Of a stretch of DNA of 64,000 nucleotides, positions 1 through 11,459 are shown piece by piece. The notes under the pieces are model-generated. The model was not told the DNA's origin and searched no databases. It saw nothing but the letters and a program-made list of their open reading frames with translations. The first letter of the stretch is position 1, and every line of letters starts with the position of its first letter. The DNA comes from Biomphalaria glabrata (lineage: Eukaryota; Mollusca; Gastropoda; Planorbidae), in contig NC_074716.1 of NCBI RefSeq assembly GCF_947242115.1, forward strand, positions 42,238,639 to 42,302,638, written 5' to 3'. The translations under genes and the position numbers were made by a program.

Positions 1-540
1 GATAGGATGACGCCTAGATCCTAATGTTAAACTCTTGATCTGTCATTGGTGTACTAAACATTTTTCTCTTCTTTCTAAAAAGGAGCAATAGTAATCGCCC
101 TTTCGAAAAGAGCATTATCTTTCACTTTCATTTTGAATAGCTACCTGGATTAGTAGTGTGCCTTTCAGACCGTCGTCATTTCAACTCCAGCCCTGTCCAC
201 TGCCATACCTCCTTCCAAGTAATGCTGCTTGGTGTTTAGATTAAGTTTCATAATAATCTACATTTCTAACAGAACGTAGGCGTGTTGGAAATTTTCACTT
301 ACCTGTCATCTGTTTATATAATTCTCTACGTCGCCAAACCATGCACTATGCACATGCACCCACACCGACTCTCTAACCTCCTCCCGCCCAATCCAGCACG
401 CACCCGCGCCTTCCTCGCTCTCCAGGCATTCACACACAGTCGTTGACCAAACCCACCCCATTTGGACAACTGTGTCTTTCAGGAAGTGTTCACCCGTCAC
501 TAAATAGTGGCGTATGCTACGCCGCGGATCTGATAGTAGA
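1..540. other. Intergenic sequence, no gene seen
   Basis: No coding exon, RNA gene or transposon end could be supported. Open frames here are short and lack family motifs. Confidence 0.4.
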
Positions 541-544
541 ATGT

Positions 545-592
545 AATAATAATAATAAAAATAATAATAATAATATTATTATTATTATTAAA
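545..592. repeat. AAT/ATT microsatellite
   Basis: An (AAT)n run followed by an (ATT)n run, so the tract is partly self-complementary. It directly precedes a copy of a dispersed repeat at 595. Confidence 0.9.
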
Positions 593-594
593 AT

Positions 595-723
595 TTTAGA
601 TTGCGCGACTTTCATGATTATAACATGCTCAAGGCGCTATAGACCAATCTCATTGGTGGACCAGTGAGGGAAGGGGGTATCTAGGAGAAGGTTTTCCGTG
701 CTGCCTTTAAGCGCTCAAATACA
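595..723 (+). repeat. Dispersed repeat, copy 1 (GCGCTCAAATAC type)
   Basis: About 125 bp that matches 4165-4285. Shared blocks include a CTTTCATG..TATAGCATGCTCA hairpin-like start, a segment reading TGGACCAGTG and a segment reading TTTTCCGTGCTGCCTTTA. There is no coding content. It is a short interspersed repeat of unknown class. Confidence 0.7.
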
Positions 724-2211
724 GTGAACGTCACAGTTGTCAACTAAATAAAAAGGATACTTCAATTCCTGACAGTTGTTCGTCGTATACAATTGTCTTT
801 ATTACCACTAAGTTAGCTCGCCATCTGTTCTTAGACATATCTTCCTATATGAGAGTCTAATGCTTCCTCCTAATTAAACTAATTTAAGCTATTTGTTCTA
901 CAAACAGAAGAACTTTTAAAAATTTGATTATTCCATTCTTCAAGTGCTCATGCCCCTTATAAAAAACTATAATAAATAAGTAACATACAACCATTGACTG
1001 AAGCATTCTTAAAGACTGGATGAATTTAGTTAAACTCCTGCGAAGGACGTAATTATCTTCTTTTTTAAAGTAACGTCTGTAATATATAAGATAAACTCTA
1101 TAACGATAAAAAAGAGGCATACCTTTTAAAGGTTTTCTAGATGTTCGTATGAAAAACAAACTTCAAGACTGACTGAAACTTTGGTCTGAACTTCCACAAA
1201 GTTCCTAAGGTATTTATTGTAGTTTCATTGTAATTAGTGACTTAAGTTGTCGGTGTAAAGAGTCGTTGATCTGACAGAGGGCGTGATATTGTGACGTATG
1301 GCAACGACTAAACATAATAATCTCTGTCTCCTGGAGATACTTTGTGTGAAATAGTCAGCAGCTGTTTGTGGAGATTAAGTTTTGATAGTAATCAGATACA
1401 AGTTGCAAGAATGATTGTTATTAGGTTGGTATTTTTGTTTTTTTCTTGCATGTATAATTCTTTTGTGTTTTTGTTGTAAATTTGATGTGTTGTAGTTTTG
1501 TGGTTTTAGTGATGTTAATAGTGTGATGATATGTTGTTGTGGTAATGCTGCTGTTTTTATGTTGTTGTTTTAGATGATGATGTAATGGTTTTGGAGTTTG
1601 TTGTAGTTTTGTTGCTGCGCTGTATTTTTCATAAGGTTTTTATATTGTTATGCTTTAATATTTTAGCTACACTGTTGTATTGCTCTTATTTTTGGTATTC
1701 TATCGGAGCTGATCATCCTCCTCTTAAAACTCTATTCGAGTGTTAGGATCTGAACGAGACCAATCGTCTTAGTAGGCCTCCACACTAAACTGTGACGTTG
1801 CAACCCTGTGGGTAGGGAAGATCAACAGTTCGTTGCCACGTCGCACAGAAGTCTCCCCCCAGAAACAGACTTTCGCAAAAACAGACATACGACAGAGACA
1901 CAACGTATGTACTGAGAAACTCACACATACATGATCATTAAGGATTATTTTACTATTTTAAGATTTACTTTTGAAAATTTGTTTTATAGTTATGCTGGTT
2001 TAATGTGAGTAAAAAATTAGTTATGAGTTGTACTAATGTTTCTGGGGGGAGGTGGGTTAATGTGTCAATGACTTTCACTGTGTGCGTCTAGGTTTCTACA
2101 AGTGTTTGTTTCTACATGTGTGTATGTAAGCGTGTTTGTGTATTGTGTATGTCTTTCTGTGTCTATATATACTTGTGTTCGTGCCTGTAAGTCTCGTAAC
2201 ACTATGTTTGT
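724..2211. other. Intergenic, T/G-rich in part
   Basis: No gene seen. From about 1400 to 1640 the plus strand is strongly T/G-biased (TTGTTG and TTTTTG runs). 1740-1900 is less AT-rich but shows no recognisable domain in any frame. Confidence 0.4.
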
Positions 2212-2219
2212 ATGTGTAC

Positions 2220-3675
2220 CATGGGCGTAGCCAGGATTTTTTTTCGGGGAGGGTTCCCGACCCCCCCCCCCCCCCCGCGAAAAAAAATTATATATATATA
2301 TGTGTGTGTGTGTGTGTACATAATTAATCTTTATTACATTCTGACTCTTTCGGAAGACGTTTATTGTTTATTGTAGACTCCCCGCCCTTGCTAGCAAAGG
2401 GGTCTGGGGGAGTTCGCAGCGCTCCCCCAGCGCGGGGCGAAGCCCCCCCGCCGAGCACTATTTCTGGTATTGAAAGCCAACAAAATGCATATTCTGAGGT
2501 ATCTACAGTGCATTATCTTGCTATTAAAAAGTTTTATTTAAAAAACCTAATGTGCTATTTTTACTGACTTAGACCCTCTCGCGCCGTTCGGCGCATTTTC
2601 CGGCAAGCTGTTTCGCAACTCTTATTTTGCGTAATTCATTTTGTCGGAAAACATGTCCCGCAAAACCTCATTCGACGCTCTGTCACAACCTTACTTAGGA
2701 TTCGACTCCCAGTTCGGCATATGATTTCTTTGCTTTAGACCCGATCTCTATGACTGACTCCTAAAATCTGTCTTAGCCATCTAGCCATTAACCATGATTT
2801 TCAATTTCGGCAGAAGACTATTCACACTTAATTAATGGAGCCCAAGCCACTGGTAGAAATTTGTAAACTTTCTTGACTACGCTCTTGGAATTACATGCCT
2901 GTATTTCGCTTTAGATTTTATATCGAAAAGGAAAGTTTTTTCATCAAATCATCTGTTGAGGGGTTTTAAACTAAAAAATCTCTGTTTTTTTTTTTGTTTT
3001 GTTTTGTTTTGTTTTTAATTCAAAACCCCATTTAGCTACGATCATAGAATTTGGTGACTGTAGTTTGCTTTAAAATAATATTGAAGAGAGAGGTTTTCAA
3101 CTCTAAACGCTCTGTAGGGGAATTTTAAACTCAAAACCATCTGGAGGGGTTTTCAACTTTAAAAAAAAAGCCACCTGGAGGAGGGGGATTTAAATTCAAA
3201 ACCCCTTTGGCTACGCTCATAGATTTTATAGTGTGTAATTTGCTTTTTTTTATATTGAAGAGGTACTTTTTAGCTTCAAACCCCAACTGGAAAAGGGGGG
3301 GGGGTTAACTCAAAACCCATTTTGGCTACGCTCATAGAATTTTGAGTGTGTAATTTGCTTTTTTATATTGAAGATGGGGTTTATCGTAAATTTTGGATGG
3401 GGTTTTAAAATCAAAATCTTCCTCAACTTTGCTGTTGGAATTTGGGGATTGTTGTTTGCATTTTTTTTGTTTTGTTTTATAGAAGAGGGGGATTTAACTG
3501 CAAAAACCCCTGGTAGGGGGGTTAAAATTCAAAACCCCCTGTAGGGGGTTTTAAACTCAAAGGCCCTGGTAGAGGGATTTGTATCTCAAAACCCCCTGAT
3601 AGGGGTTTTTAAAATCTCAAAACCCCCAGGTAGGGGGATTTAAACTAAAAACCCCCTGGTAGAGGGTTTTGAACT
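2220..3675 (+). mobile_element. CATGGGCG element, copy A (right end missing)
   Basis: Begins with the same terminal sequence, CATGGGCGTAGCCAGGATTT, as the copies at 5555 and 36200, and is collinear with them. It shares the C-tract, the TA/TG tract, the CTTTCGGAAGACG block and the GGGGTTTTAAACTCAAAACC modules. Only about three of the 112-bp modules are present (spacer motif near 3212, 3328 and 3428). The terminal CCTGGCTACGCCCATG is absent, and from about 3676 unrelated sequence follows. It is therefore a truncated, internally shorter copy. No transposase is encoded. The superfamily is discussed under copy B. Confidence 0.8.
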
Positions 3676-4164
3676 GAAATTGTCTGTGCGTCGCACTTGG
3701 AACACTAAGGTCAGCACAAGCGAACAAAAGCTCCCCTTCACCAGCCTGTAGTGGACAGCGAGTTCCTCCTTCCCGCCATCCTGTCCGACGGGGGGTGAGA
3801 CTCGGGGTTAAACTTAGAATTTGTTTTGCGTTCACATCCAATGGACACTACGAACTCGTGGACTAGAGACGCGGCCGAAGGACCCGTCTTATTCGTATAA
3901 TTTACCACGCTAACCGTGCGGGACACGCCATTTAAGTAACGGCCCCTTGAGGGACGGCGTCTTGACGTTGACCTATATGTATACCTGAGTGCGAATAAGC
4001 GAGTATAATTATAAATAGTTATTTCCATCTTTGCTTCTTAATGTTCATGTCTTCGGTGTGCGCTCAGTTTTAGAACCTCCACTCTTCTACGTCAAAGTAC
4101 ATAGGATCTAGAGTCTGTATTGCTATATCTAGATGATTAGGTGGATTATATATAAATATTTATA
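3676..4164. other. Unassigned, relatively GC-rich segment
   Basis: The right end of copy A is replaced by about 350 bp with higher GC than its surroundings. A 96-codon minus-strand frame (3738-4028) shows no motif, signal peptide or splice context that I recognise. I do not call it a gene. Confidence 0.35.
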
Positions 4165-4285
4165 GCTTTTATATAGCGCTACTTTCATGCTTATAGCATG
4201 CTCAGAGCGCTTTGGTTCAATCTCATTTGTGGACCAGTGGGGGGAGGGGGTATCTAGGAGTTGGTTTTCCGTGCTGCCTTTAGGC
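4165..4285 (+). repeat. Dispersed repeat, copy 2
   Basis: Second copy of the repeat at 595-723. It stops at CCTTTAGGC, exactly where the hAT terminus CAGGGGTCGGC begins. The hAT therefore appears to have inserted into this repeat. Confidence 0.7.
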
Positions 4286-5554
4286 CAGGGGTCGGCAACC
4301 TGCGGCTCGCGAGCCATATAAAAATCGTTCTGATTCGATTAAGGAGTATTAGGCACCGATTCTATCTCTCGGTCACTTGTACTCGCTTTTCAGCACACCC
4401 CGCCCCCTAGTCTTGAATTGTAACATATTTGCAGGTGGAAGATATAACTTTCTTCTGCCTTATCACTTGCTATAGATGAGTCTTGCGACATAAAAGACAC
4501 GGCACAAGTTGAATTTTTGTCACATAATGTCTTCCAAAGGTCCAAAAGAATAACTTCTAGGATTGCTACCGCTCTCGTGACAAACTAGAGAAGATACAGC
4601 TAATGCGTGCAAAAATACATTGAAGACAATATAATCAATATAAATAAAATCTTTTTAATAACAACTGATGGAGCCAGAAGTATGACAGGAAAAATAAAGG
4701 AGCAACTTCGGAGCAAAATAAACCATGAAATTATTACGTTTCACTGCACCAAGTAGAGCTTTGTGTTCAAACATTTCCAACTGAAATAGTTGAGGTCATG
4801 AATTTGTTATCATGATTTTTAACAGCATCTTGTCAAAAGCATTCTAACATCGTCAGTTTAAAGAATTCTAAACGAAATGGAGACTCAGTATTCCGACCTC
4901 CTTCTTTACAATAAAGTTCGATGGCTTTCCAAAGGTAAAGTGTTGAAATGTTTTGCTTGGTGATTGAATGAATTAAATACATTTCTAAATGAAAAAGGCA
5001 TCAATCACCCTGAATTAGAAAACGACAAATTGTTGCAAGTATTTTACTTGGTTGATATAACAATGAAATTTAATTAGCTGAATCTAAAACTGCAAAGTAA
5101 AGTAAAACCCAGCATATGATTTGGTAGTGGAATTGGTTTGTTTTGAAGAAAAAAATATTCTTTTTGTTGAAGATATTCAGAGTGGTCAATTAGTTCATTT
5201 TCTAATCATAAAGCAAAATTGCGATAAAACCAATGCAACAGTTGACACGAGTTACTTCAGCACAGGTATAAAGAAAAATTAAAGATGAATTAGCTGAGAG
5301 CTTTGAGAATTCAAAACAAACAAAAAAGATTGAAAGCTGATTGTTTTAGCCCTTCTTCTTCAATACATCTTTTTTATATATATAAAACAACTTCAGGTAT
5401 CAGAAACCAGAATAATTAGCTTTATCTTACAGCTTTTCAGCAGACTCAATAGCCCAGCTTTTATATTAGAAATAAGTTCAATGACTAATTAAGATTATCT
5501 GCCTGAAAAAAAAAATTTAAATGTTTGTTATTAGTAATTGTAGAGGATGTCAAT
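4286..5554 (+). mobile_element. Decayed hAT transposon, GTF2IRD2/ZBED-like transposase
   Basis: Starts with CAGGGGTCGGCAACCTGCGG, a typical hAT terminal inverted repeat. Plus-strand translation in shifting frames shows transposase pieces: TDGARSMTG (near 4674), a block like LLYNKVRWLSKGKVLKCF (4895-4960), LVDITMKFN then LNLKLQ (about 5050-5095), and a LCF-E-K followed by H-F segment (5130-5210). These match the hAT transposase lineage that gave rise to vertebrate GTF2IRD2 and ZBED5-type genes. The frame is broken by many stops and indels, so it is inactive. The CATGGGCG element copy B lies at its right side. I could not find the matching right inverted repeat, so the true end is uncertain and may lie beyond 7618. 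Confidence 0.75.
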
Positions 5555-7610
5555 CATGGCGTAGCCAGGATTTTTTTTCGGGAGGGGGGGGAGGTTGGGT
5601 GGGATTTTTTTTCTCCCTCCCCCTCCCGCGAAAAAAATATATTTATAAGTATGTATGTGTGTGTGTGTGTATAATCTTTATTACATTCTGACCCATCATT
5701 CTTTCGGAAGACGCTTATTGTACCCTAGAATAGGTTCTTCCTGGAGTTAGTGGAAAAATAGTAGACCTCCCGCCATTGCCAGCAAAAGTTTCTGGGGGAG
5801 CGCTAGGAGCTCCCCCATCGCGGGGCGGAGCCTCGCCGCCATGCACTATTTCTGATATTGAAAGCAAACAAAATGCATATTGTGAGGTATCTACAGTGCA
5901 TTTTCAAGCTATTAAAGAGTTTTATTTCTAAAACCTAATGTGCTATTCTTACTGACTTAGACCCTCCCGCGCCGTTTAGCGCATTTGCCGTAAAGCTGTT
6001 TCCACAAAAATCTGTCACTGGTAATGTCTAAAGACTCTTCCACCTGCTCCGAGAACCTCCATGAATGTGTGGCGCCAAGTTGTACTAGGATGTCATCGCA
6101 ACTCTTCTTATGTGTAATTCATTTTGTCAGAGAACATGTCCCGCAAACCTCATGCGACGCTCTGTCACAATCTTACTAAGGGGTCGACTCCCAGATCGGC
6201 ATGGGATTTCCTTGATTTAGACCCGATCTCTATAACTGACTCCTAAAGTCTGTCTTAGCCATCTTTGTTGAGCCTCATTTAGTGTTTTTCAATTTTGGCA
6301 GATGGCTATTTACTGCACTTTATTAATTGAGCCCCGCCACTAGTAGAAATATTAAACCTCTCTTGAATACGCTCTTGGAATTAAGTGATTATAGTTTGCT
6401 TTAGATTTTATATCGAAAGGGAAGTTTTATCGTCAAAATCATCTGTTGGGGGTTTTAAACTGAAAAATCTCTAGGGTTATGTTGTTGTTTTTTAATTCAA
6501 AATTTAGTAACTGTAGTTTGCTTTAGAATAATATTGAGGATAGAGGTTTTCCACCTCAAAACGTTCTGTAGGGGGATTTTAAACTCAAAACCATCTGGAG
6601 GGGTTTTAAACTTTTAAAAAAGCATCTGTAGGAGAGGGATTTAAACTCAAAACCCCCAATTGTCTTGGCTACGCTCAAAAAAACTTTAGTGTGTAATTTG
6701 ATTTTTTTTTATATTGAAGAGGTATTTTTTTAATATCAAACCACTCTGAAGGGGGGTTTAAACTCAAAACTCCTTTTGGCAACGCTCATAGATTTCTGAG
6801 TGTGTATTTTCTTTTTTTTATTTTGAAGATGTAATTTTTAGCTTCACTCCACTTTAACTCCACTGGAGGGGAATTTAAACTCAATACACCTTTAAATATA
6901 CTCATAACATGTTGCGAGTATAATTTGCTTTGTTTTTAATATTAAAGAGGTATTTTTTTACCTTTAAACCCCGCTGACGGGGGGTTTAAATTCAAAACCC
7001 ATTTAGCTACGCTCATAACATTTTGAGTGCGTAATTTGCGTTTTTTTTAATACCGGGTATTGAAGAGGTATTTTTTAGCTTCAAACCCTACTGAAGAGGG
7101 GGTGGGGGTTAACTCAAAACCTCTTTGGCTACGCTCATAGAATTTTGAGTGAGTAATTTTCTTTTTTTTTCATATTGAGGAGGGGGTTATCATAAATTTT
7201 GGAGGGAGTTTAAAAATCAAAATCTTCCTTAACTGTGCTCATGAAATTTGGGGGATTGTCGTTTGCATTTTTTTGTTTTGTTTTATAGAAGAGGCGAATT
7301 TAAATGTGAAAACCCCTGGTAGGGGGTTTTAAACTCAACCCCCCCAGGTAGTGGGTTTTAAATTCGAACCCCACTGGTAGGGGATTTTAAACTCGAGCCC
7401 CCCTGGTAGGGGGTTTTAAACTCAAAACCTCCTTTGCTGTGAAGGGGAAGGTGATAGTTTAGTATTAAAATCTCACCTAAAATAAACAAAATCAAAGCAA
7501 AAAAGCAGTCACTAAATACAGACCCCCCCCTGCGGGGGGCTGGGGGGGATTTCATTTCCGGGGGGGTCGGTTTGAACCCCAAGGACGCCCCTCCCCTGGC
7601 TACGCCCATG
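5555..7610 (+). mobile_element. CATGGGCG element, copy B, complete, 8-bp TSD
   Basis: Complete copy of 2056 bp. Left end CATGGCGTAGCCAGGATTTT; right end CCTGGCTACGCCCATG, its inverse complement. Perfect 8-bp target duplication ATGTCAAT at 5547-5554 and 7611-7618. No transposase is encoded. The right half holds six modules of about 112 bp, marked by GCTACGCTCAT-like motifs near 6673, 6781, 6898, 7010, 7129 and 7235. Each contains a GGGGTTTAAACTCAAAACCCC-like imperfect palindrome; shorter 30-bp versions follow at 7300-7430. An 8-bp duplication fits hAT or P superfamilies, and a CATG start resembles P-element ends, but the superfamily is inferred. Confidence 0.88.
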
Positions 7611-7618
7611 ATGTCAAT

Positions 7619-8612
7619 GCTTTCATTGCTAACTCTGCAAAGAATGGTCTGAAAAAGAAAATCTGAACTCTTTGAAAATGTGATATAATATTTCCAGTGT
7701 CAGGATTCCTTGTAAAGAAATAGCCTATAAACAAAACTACTTTTATAGAATTAGATGTCACTGATCCAGTTAAACAAACCATTACATCTGGTTTAAGTCT
7801 TATTTCACTTGTAACAAAAATGTTCATTCTTTTGAATGCATTTTCTGTTGCCTCTATTATGGAATGTAGAAAACACTAGAGGTATTATGATAAAATTATT
7901 GCATTGTGACAAGAATGGCAGCATTCTAACATATTCTAGAAATGCCTATTAACATGACAAAGATAAAGACTGTAAGTATTTTTATAAAAGTACAAATTGT
8001 CTTATATAACTTTATGTTGTGTTAACTTTTGGATTGCTGCTGTATGTTACATGCTTGAATGATTTTTAGTCTTTCCTGAGTATATTTCTTTATATTTAGA
8101 AAAATACACATTTGCACCTCAAAATACACATTTCGAGGTCTGGAAATACACATTTCCATTTTGGCATGTAGGCATCTCTGACTACAACCCAAACCCCGAA
8201 AAGTAGCTGGCGGATTTTTTTTATTTATTCAAATCAAGGCCAGCAAGCAGAGATTGCAATACACTTTAATAGTTTTGTCTCGTTACTTCCTTTGGCAAGA
8301 TTCTTCGTTTGTTTTTCTTGCCCCAAAATACTTTCACCTGCTTTTCATTTAGTGCAGCTAAACCAATGTAGGCGTATAATTTAATTAATAGTGAACATGA
8401 AGAAAACTTAACTGTAACTCTTATTAACAATATAAAAAGCATTCGACTTCTTTGTGGATTAATGATGCATCTATAATTTGAAAAAAAAAACTATACCTCA
8501 CTTCAAAACTTCTATAGACTCTTGAGGTGTCGCCTCTGTGACTGAAAGATGTTGGTGTCGCGACTTCCAAATATTCTATATGAAACTTAAATGAGCACAT
8601 TACAAAACAGAA
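7619..8612. other. Interrupted host or hAT sequence, no gene seen
   Basis: Sequence right of copy B, up to about 8165 possibly the remainder of the hAT that starts at 4286. It contains a short triplication of the form AAATACACATTT (8100-8155). No open frame with recognisable motifs. Confidence 0.35.
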
Positions 8613-8620
8613 CGCTCAAC

Positions 8621-9057
8621 CGGGGCCGGATTTAAGAGAGTGAACGCGGACAGGAGAGAAAAAATCCATATTTCGGCTGATCAGCAACTCTAGTTTATAA
8701 TATTATATAATATTTTCCCATTTTTACCGACAATACTTAAAATCTAAAGTAGGTGACTGTCGTGGTTAAAAAGTGTCTGCTTATAGTGCGATCGTCCTCC
8801 AGATTTACTACATTATGTAAACCCTAAAAATTAACATTTTTATTACTAAAATATGTATATTAAACAATTGGATTTTTTAAAATGAAAATTTAATCTCATT
8901 TACAAGTGTTTGTATTCTCTTTCTTTTATAATATGTTTTGCTTTTAGATATTAGTATTTGTATTTTCTGAGTGGATTTTTATTTTAATCATTCCTCAAAG
9001 TGTATAGGGCCTTCACAAAATTCTGACCGGGGCTCAATATATCTAAATCCAGCCCTG
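8621..9057. mobile_element. hAT-type MITE with near-matching 8-bp TSD
   Basis: A 437-bp non-coding element. Left end CGGGGCCGGATTTAAG and right end CTAAATCCAGCCCTG are inverse complements with few mismatches. Flanking octamers CGCTCAAC (8613-8620) and TGCTCAAG (9058-9065) agree at six of eight positions. The interior is AT-rich with no frame. Terminal sequence and octamer size fit a hAT-derived MITE. Confidence 0.75.
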
Positions 9058-9065
9058 TGCTCAAG

Positions 9066-9890
9066 AGATTTACTTAAATATAACGGCATCTTTAAAATAT
9101 AACATTTTATTCACAAAATAAGGGCACAGTTTACGTTGCTAAACATAGAAAGCAAGTCTTATTCGAAGCGCTACTGAAGTAGTTCTTTCTCTGTTAATCT
9201 GTGTCCACGCTATTTCCTTTTCTGAGTTTTCAATGTATCGTCACGTCGCAAAGGAAATCCCCGATTAGTCCCAACTTCTACGCGTTCAATTATCAAGTCA
9301 TTACAAGACAAACCTCCTGGTATCAGTGTCCGACTCCTCGTACATTGACTTGTCTCACCAAACGTCAACTTTCATTTACATATTGATAACCTCAACAGCA
9401 AGAGACTTACTTGTGTTCATAACAGAATCTCTTCAACCACAAAAACACGCACACACCCTCCATAACAACAGGCTCGTCAATTCTTGGCTAAATAGTTTTT
9501 AAATCGCATCTTTTTTTTTCCTCTGCTTCTCCATTAAATGTACCCAGCAGAAATGTTTAGGCGATCCATGTGAATCTCTTGATATGACTCTATATGCTTA
9601 GCTTTAATTTTTTCTTTCTTTTTTTTGGGACCCGATAGCCTTTGTGATCCTTCTATTAGATTTTCTAATTTGTGATGTATTTTTTTAGATATTGGTACAA
9701 TTCTTTAGTAGCATCTTGATTCCATGGCAAGGATCCTCTTATCAAAATTCAAAAGCACTTAAAAACAAGCAAAGTAAAAAAAAAAGAATGTTTTTAAAAA
9801 CATGGCTTATATTAAGCGTAGTTGTATCAATTAGTTTGGATCAGTCATGTAATTAAAATTGTAATATATCTAAAAAAAAAAAAATAATAA
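9066..9890. other. Intergenic, AT-rich, no gene seen
   Basis: A 61-codon frame at 9201-9386 has no support. At about 9810-9850 there is a minus-strand copy of a short dispersed motif (TGATCCAAACTAATTGATAC) also seen at 40962-40985 and 60280-60305. Confidence 0.4.
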
Positions 9891-9892
9891 AA

Positions 9893-10082
9893 AGTAAAGT
9901 TCTTCTTTCAGACCTTGTGGTCTATAAGGGCAGATGATGTTGGGGTCATCTGTTTCCTTGGCCAACGGTAAACGAGGGTGTCATGTGGCCAGCACAACGA
10001 CCAACCGCCTTTAGTTTTTCCCAACTAATGTCAGGTACCCATTAGAACTGGGTGGACTCAGAGGCGCCCAAACATCCCGAAA
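9893..10082 (-). mobile_element. tRNA-derived SINE, 5'-truncated
   Basis: Reverse-oriented SINE body. It shows the CAGACCTTGTGGTCTATA tail end, the GACCAACCGCCTTTA block and the GGTACCCATTAGAACTGGG block shared with seven or more other copies in the window. The tRNA-like head with its A and B boxes is missing. The copy stops in the CCCGAAAT stretch. Confidence 0.8.
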
Positions 10083-10880
10083 TATTATATATTTATTAAA
10101 TCTGTGCAAAAAAGAATTTTTGTTTACCAATTGTTTTTGCTTAGGCAATTTCATTCTTTAAGCTTTCTCAAAAAGCTATTATCCAATCGCTTGACTGGAC
10201 CAGTTAGAAAAGGGAGGTAATTTCTTTTTACATGTAATTAATAAAAAAAAAAGAGCGACTTGAATTTAAACTCAAGGGCTAAGGCAATAGTTACCAAGAG
10301 ATAATTCTAAATAAATAAACAGATTCCGACTGTAAATACATCTATATACGTTAAACAATCAAAGATTTAAAAACAAAATTGTTATATTATTGTTATTATT
10401 ATTTTGTGGTCCCTGAAAATGAAAAAAAAACACTATTATTTTTATTTTATTTCGGTCTGTCTGTCACGTTAGAGTTATTTAACTGGAAGGACTATTAAGA
10501 GATCTAATTTTGCCTTATTTTGGCTAAAAGCGGTTTGGGTGGAGTTGCAATTTTATATTCTACTCTTCCTTCTAATGTTCGTGGATATCGATCATAACTT
10601 TTTTTTGGCGGGGGGGGGGGGGGTATTTTTGTATTTTAAGTGATAAAACAAGTCATCGTCATTTGGTTGTTTGAAATTGATCTTCAGACTTATTTTGAAT
10701 TAATTTTTCTAACCAGAATATCTAGACGTCTCACAATCGGATCCGTTGAAATCCGCCTCAGAGTGTCTGTGTGTGTTCTTGTTGACAGCCCGTCTACGTT
10801 CATGAAGTAACAAAGAGAATGAACAATACAAATAAGACGAGGCCACGATAAAAACAAGCGACTTGGCTGATATTATCTGA
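10083..10880. other. AT-rich intergenic sequence with a G-tract
   Basis: No gene seen. Contains a homopolymer G tract (10608-10622) and a stretch at 10450-10570 resembling a dispersed TCTGTCTGTC-bearing repeat. A 64-codon minus-strand frame at 10709-10903 is unsupported. Confidence 0.35.
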
Positions 10881-10883
10881 TGG

Positions 10884-10889
10884 TTTATT
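10884..10889 (-). promoter_or_regulatory. Candidate poly(A) signal of secreted-peptide gene 1
   Basis: AATAAA on the minus strand about 137 bp past the stop codon of the gene ending at 11026. Paralogue 2 has the same hexamer at a similar distance. Confidence 0.5.
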
Positions 10890-11025
10890 ATTTTAGTCTG
10901 CATGCTAGTAGCGCCACAGTACAGTTTCTAATTGGATCTATTTATGGTGAAGAACTTTTTTTTTTCTCTACATGAATTACTGTTATAAAAAAACTACCAA
11001 GGAGTCCATTTGCATCGCTCAGACC

Positions 11026-11457
11026 TTAAAAAGCGCTCAGCACATTACCTGCAACAGGTATACCACTGGCTACACCTTGAACAGTGCCCAGCACATTACC
11101 TGCAACAGGTATACCACTGGCTACACCTTGAACAGTGCCCAGCACATTACCTGCAACAGGTATACTACTGGCTACACTGTGAAGTGAATTGATCGCGTTA
11201 TTTAAAGGATTCTGTAACAGCCCTCCAGCAAACGGAACATCCCCAAGCAAGTCAGAGACACTGTTTATGTTTCCTGATAGACCGCCAAGTAATGGGAGAC
11301 CACCAACAGTACCAGCTCCTAATCGCAAAGATCCGGCCAGATTTGGGGAAAGAGTACGCCTGGCAAAGTCTTCCTCGGTTTCAGCTGCACTGGGAGCAAA
11401 ACACAAGACTGTTCCAAGAGCGAGGCTCATGAGGACAAGGCTGATGACGTTAAACAT
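11026..11457 (-). CDS. Secreted prepro-type protein, paralogue 1 (143 aa)
   Basis: Single coding exon. I start at the ATG at 11457, not the longer frame to 11523, because a 3' splice site (polypyrimidine then TTTTCCAG) lies immediately before this ATG, as in both paralogues. Residues 1-21 are a signal peptide (MFNVISLVLMSLALGTVLCFA). Residues 25-34, AETEEDFARR, form an acidic stretch ending in Arg-Arg, a possible processing site. The rest is Gly/Leu/Val/Pro-rich and hydrophobic. From about residue 92 a 17-residue repeat (GTVQGVASGIPVAGNVL) is present about three times. The only cysteine is in the signal peptide. The function is unknown; a secreted peptide precursor or matrix/mucus protein are possibilities, not conclusions. 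A promoter block about 2.9 kb upstream (14341-14625) probably drives it. Confidence 0.85.
   Translation of the reverse strand: MFNVISLVLMSLALGTVLCFAPSAAETEEDFARRTLSPNLAGSLRLGAGTVGGLPLLGGLSGNINSVSDLLGDVPFAGGLLQNPLNNAINSLHSVASSIPVAGNVLGTVQGVASGIPVAGNVLGTVQGVASGIPVAGNVLSAF
11038..11180 (-). repeat. 51-bp in-frame tandem repeat in paralogue 1
   Basis: Units start at 11038, 11089 and 11140. The first two are nearly identical and the third diverges at its end. A 51-bp period keeps frame (17 codons) and encodes the repeated C-terminal module of the secreted protein. Confidence 0.95.
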
Positions 11458-11459
11458 CT

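Noticed and set aside
3738-4028. 96-codon minus-strand frame
   Set aside because: No motif, signal peptide or splice context. It lies in an unassigned GC-rich patch between repeats.
4674-5210. Host GTF2IRD2/ZBED-like gene
   Set aside because: The similarity is to hAT transposase; the sequence has hAT ends and a broken frame.
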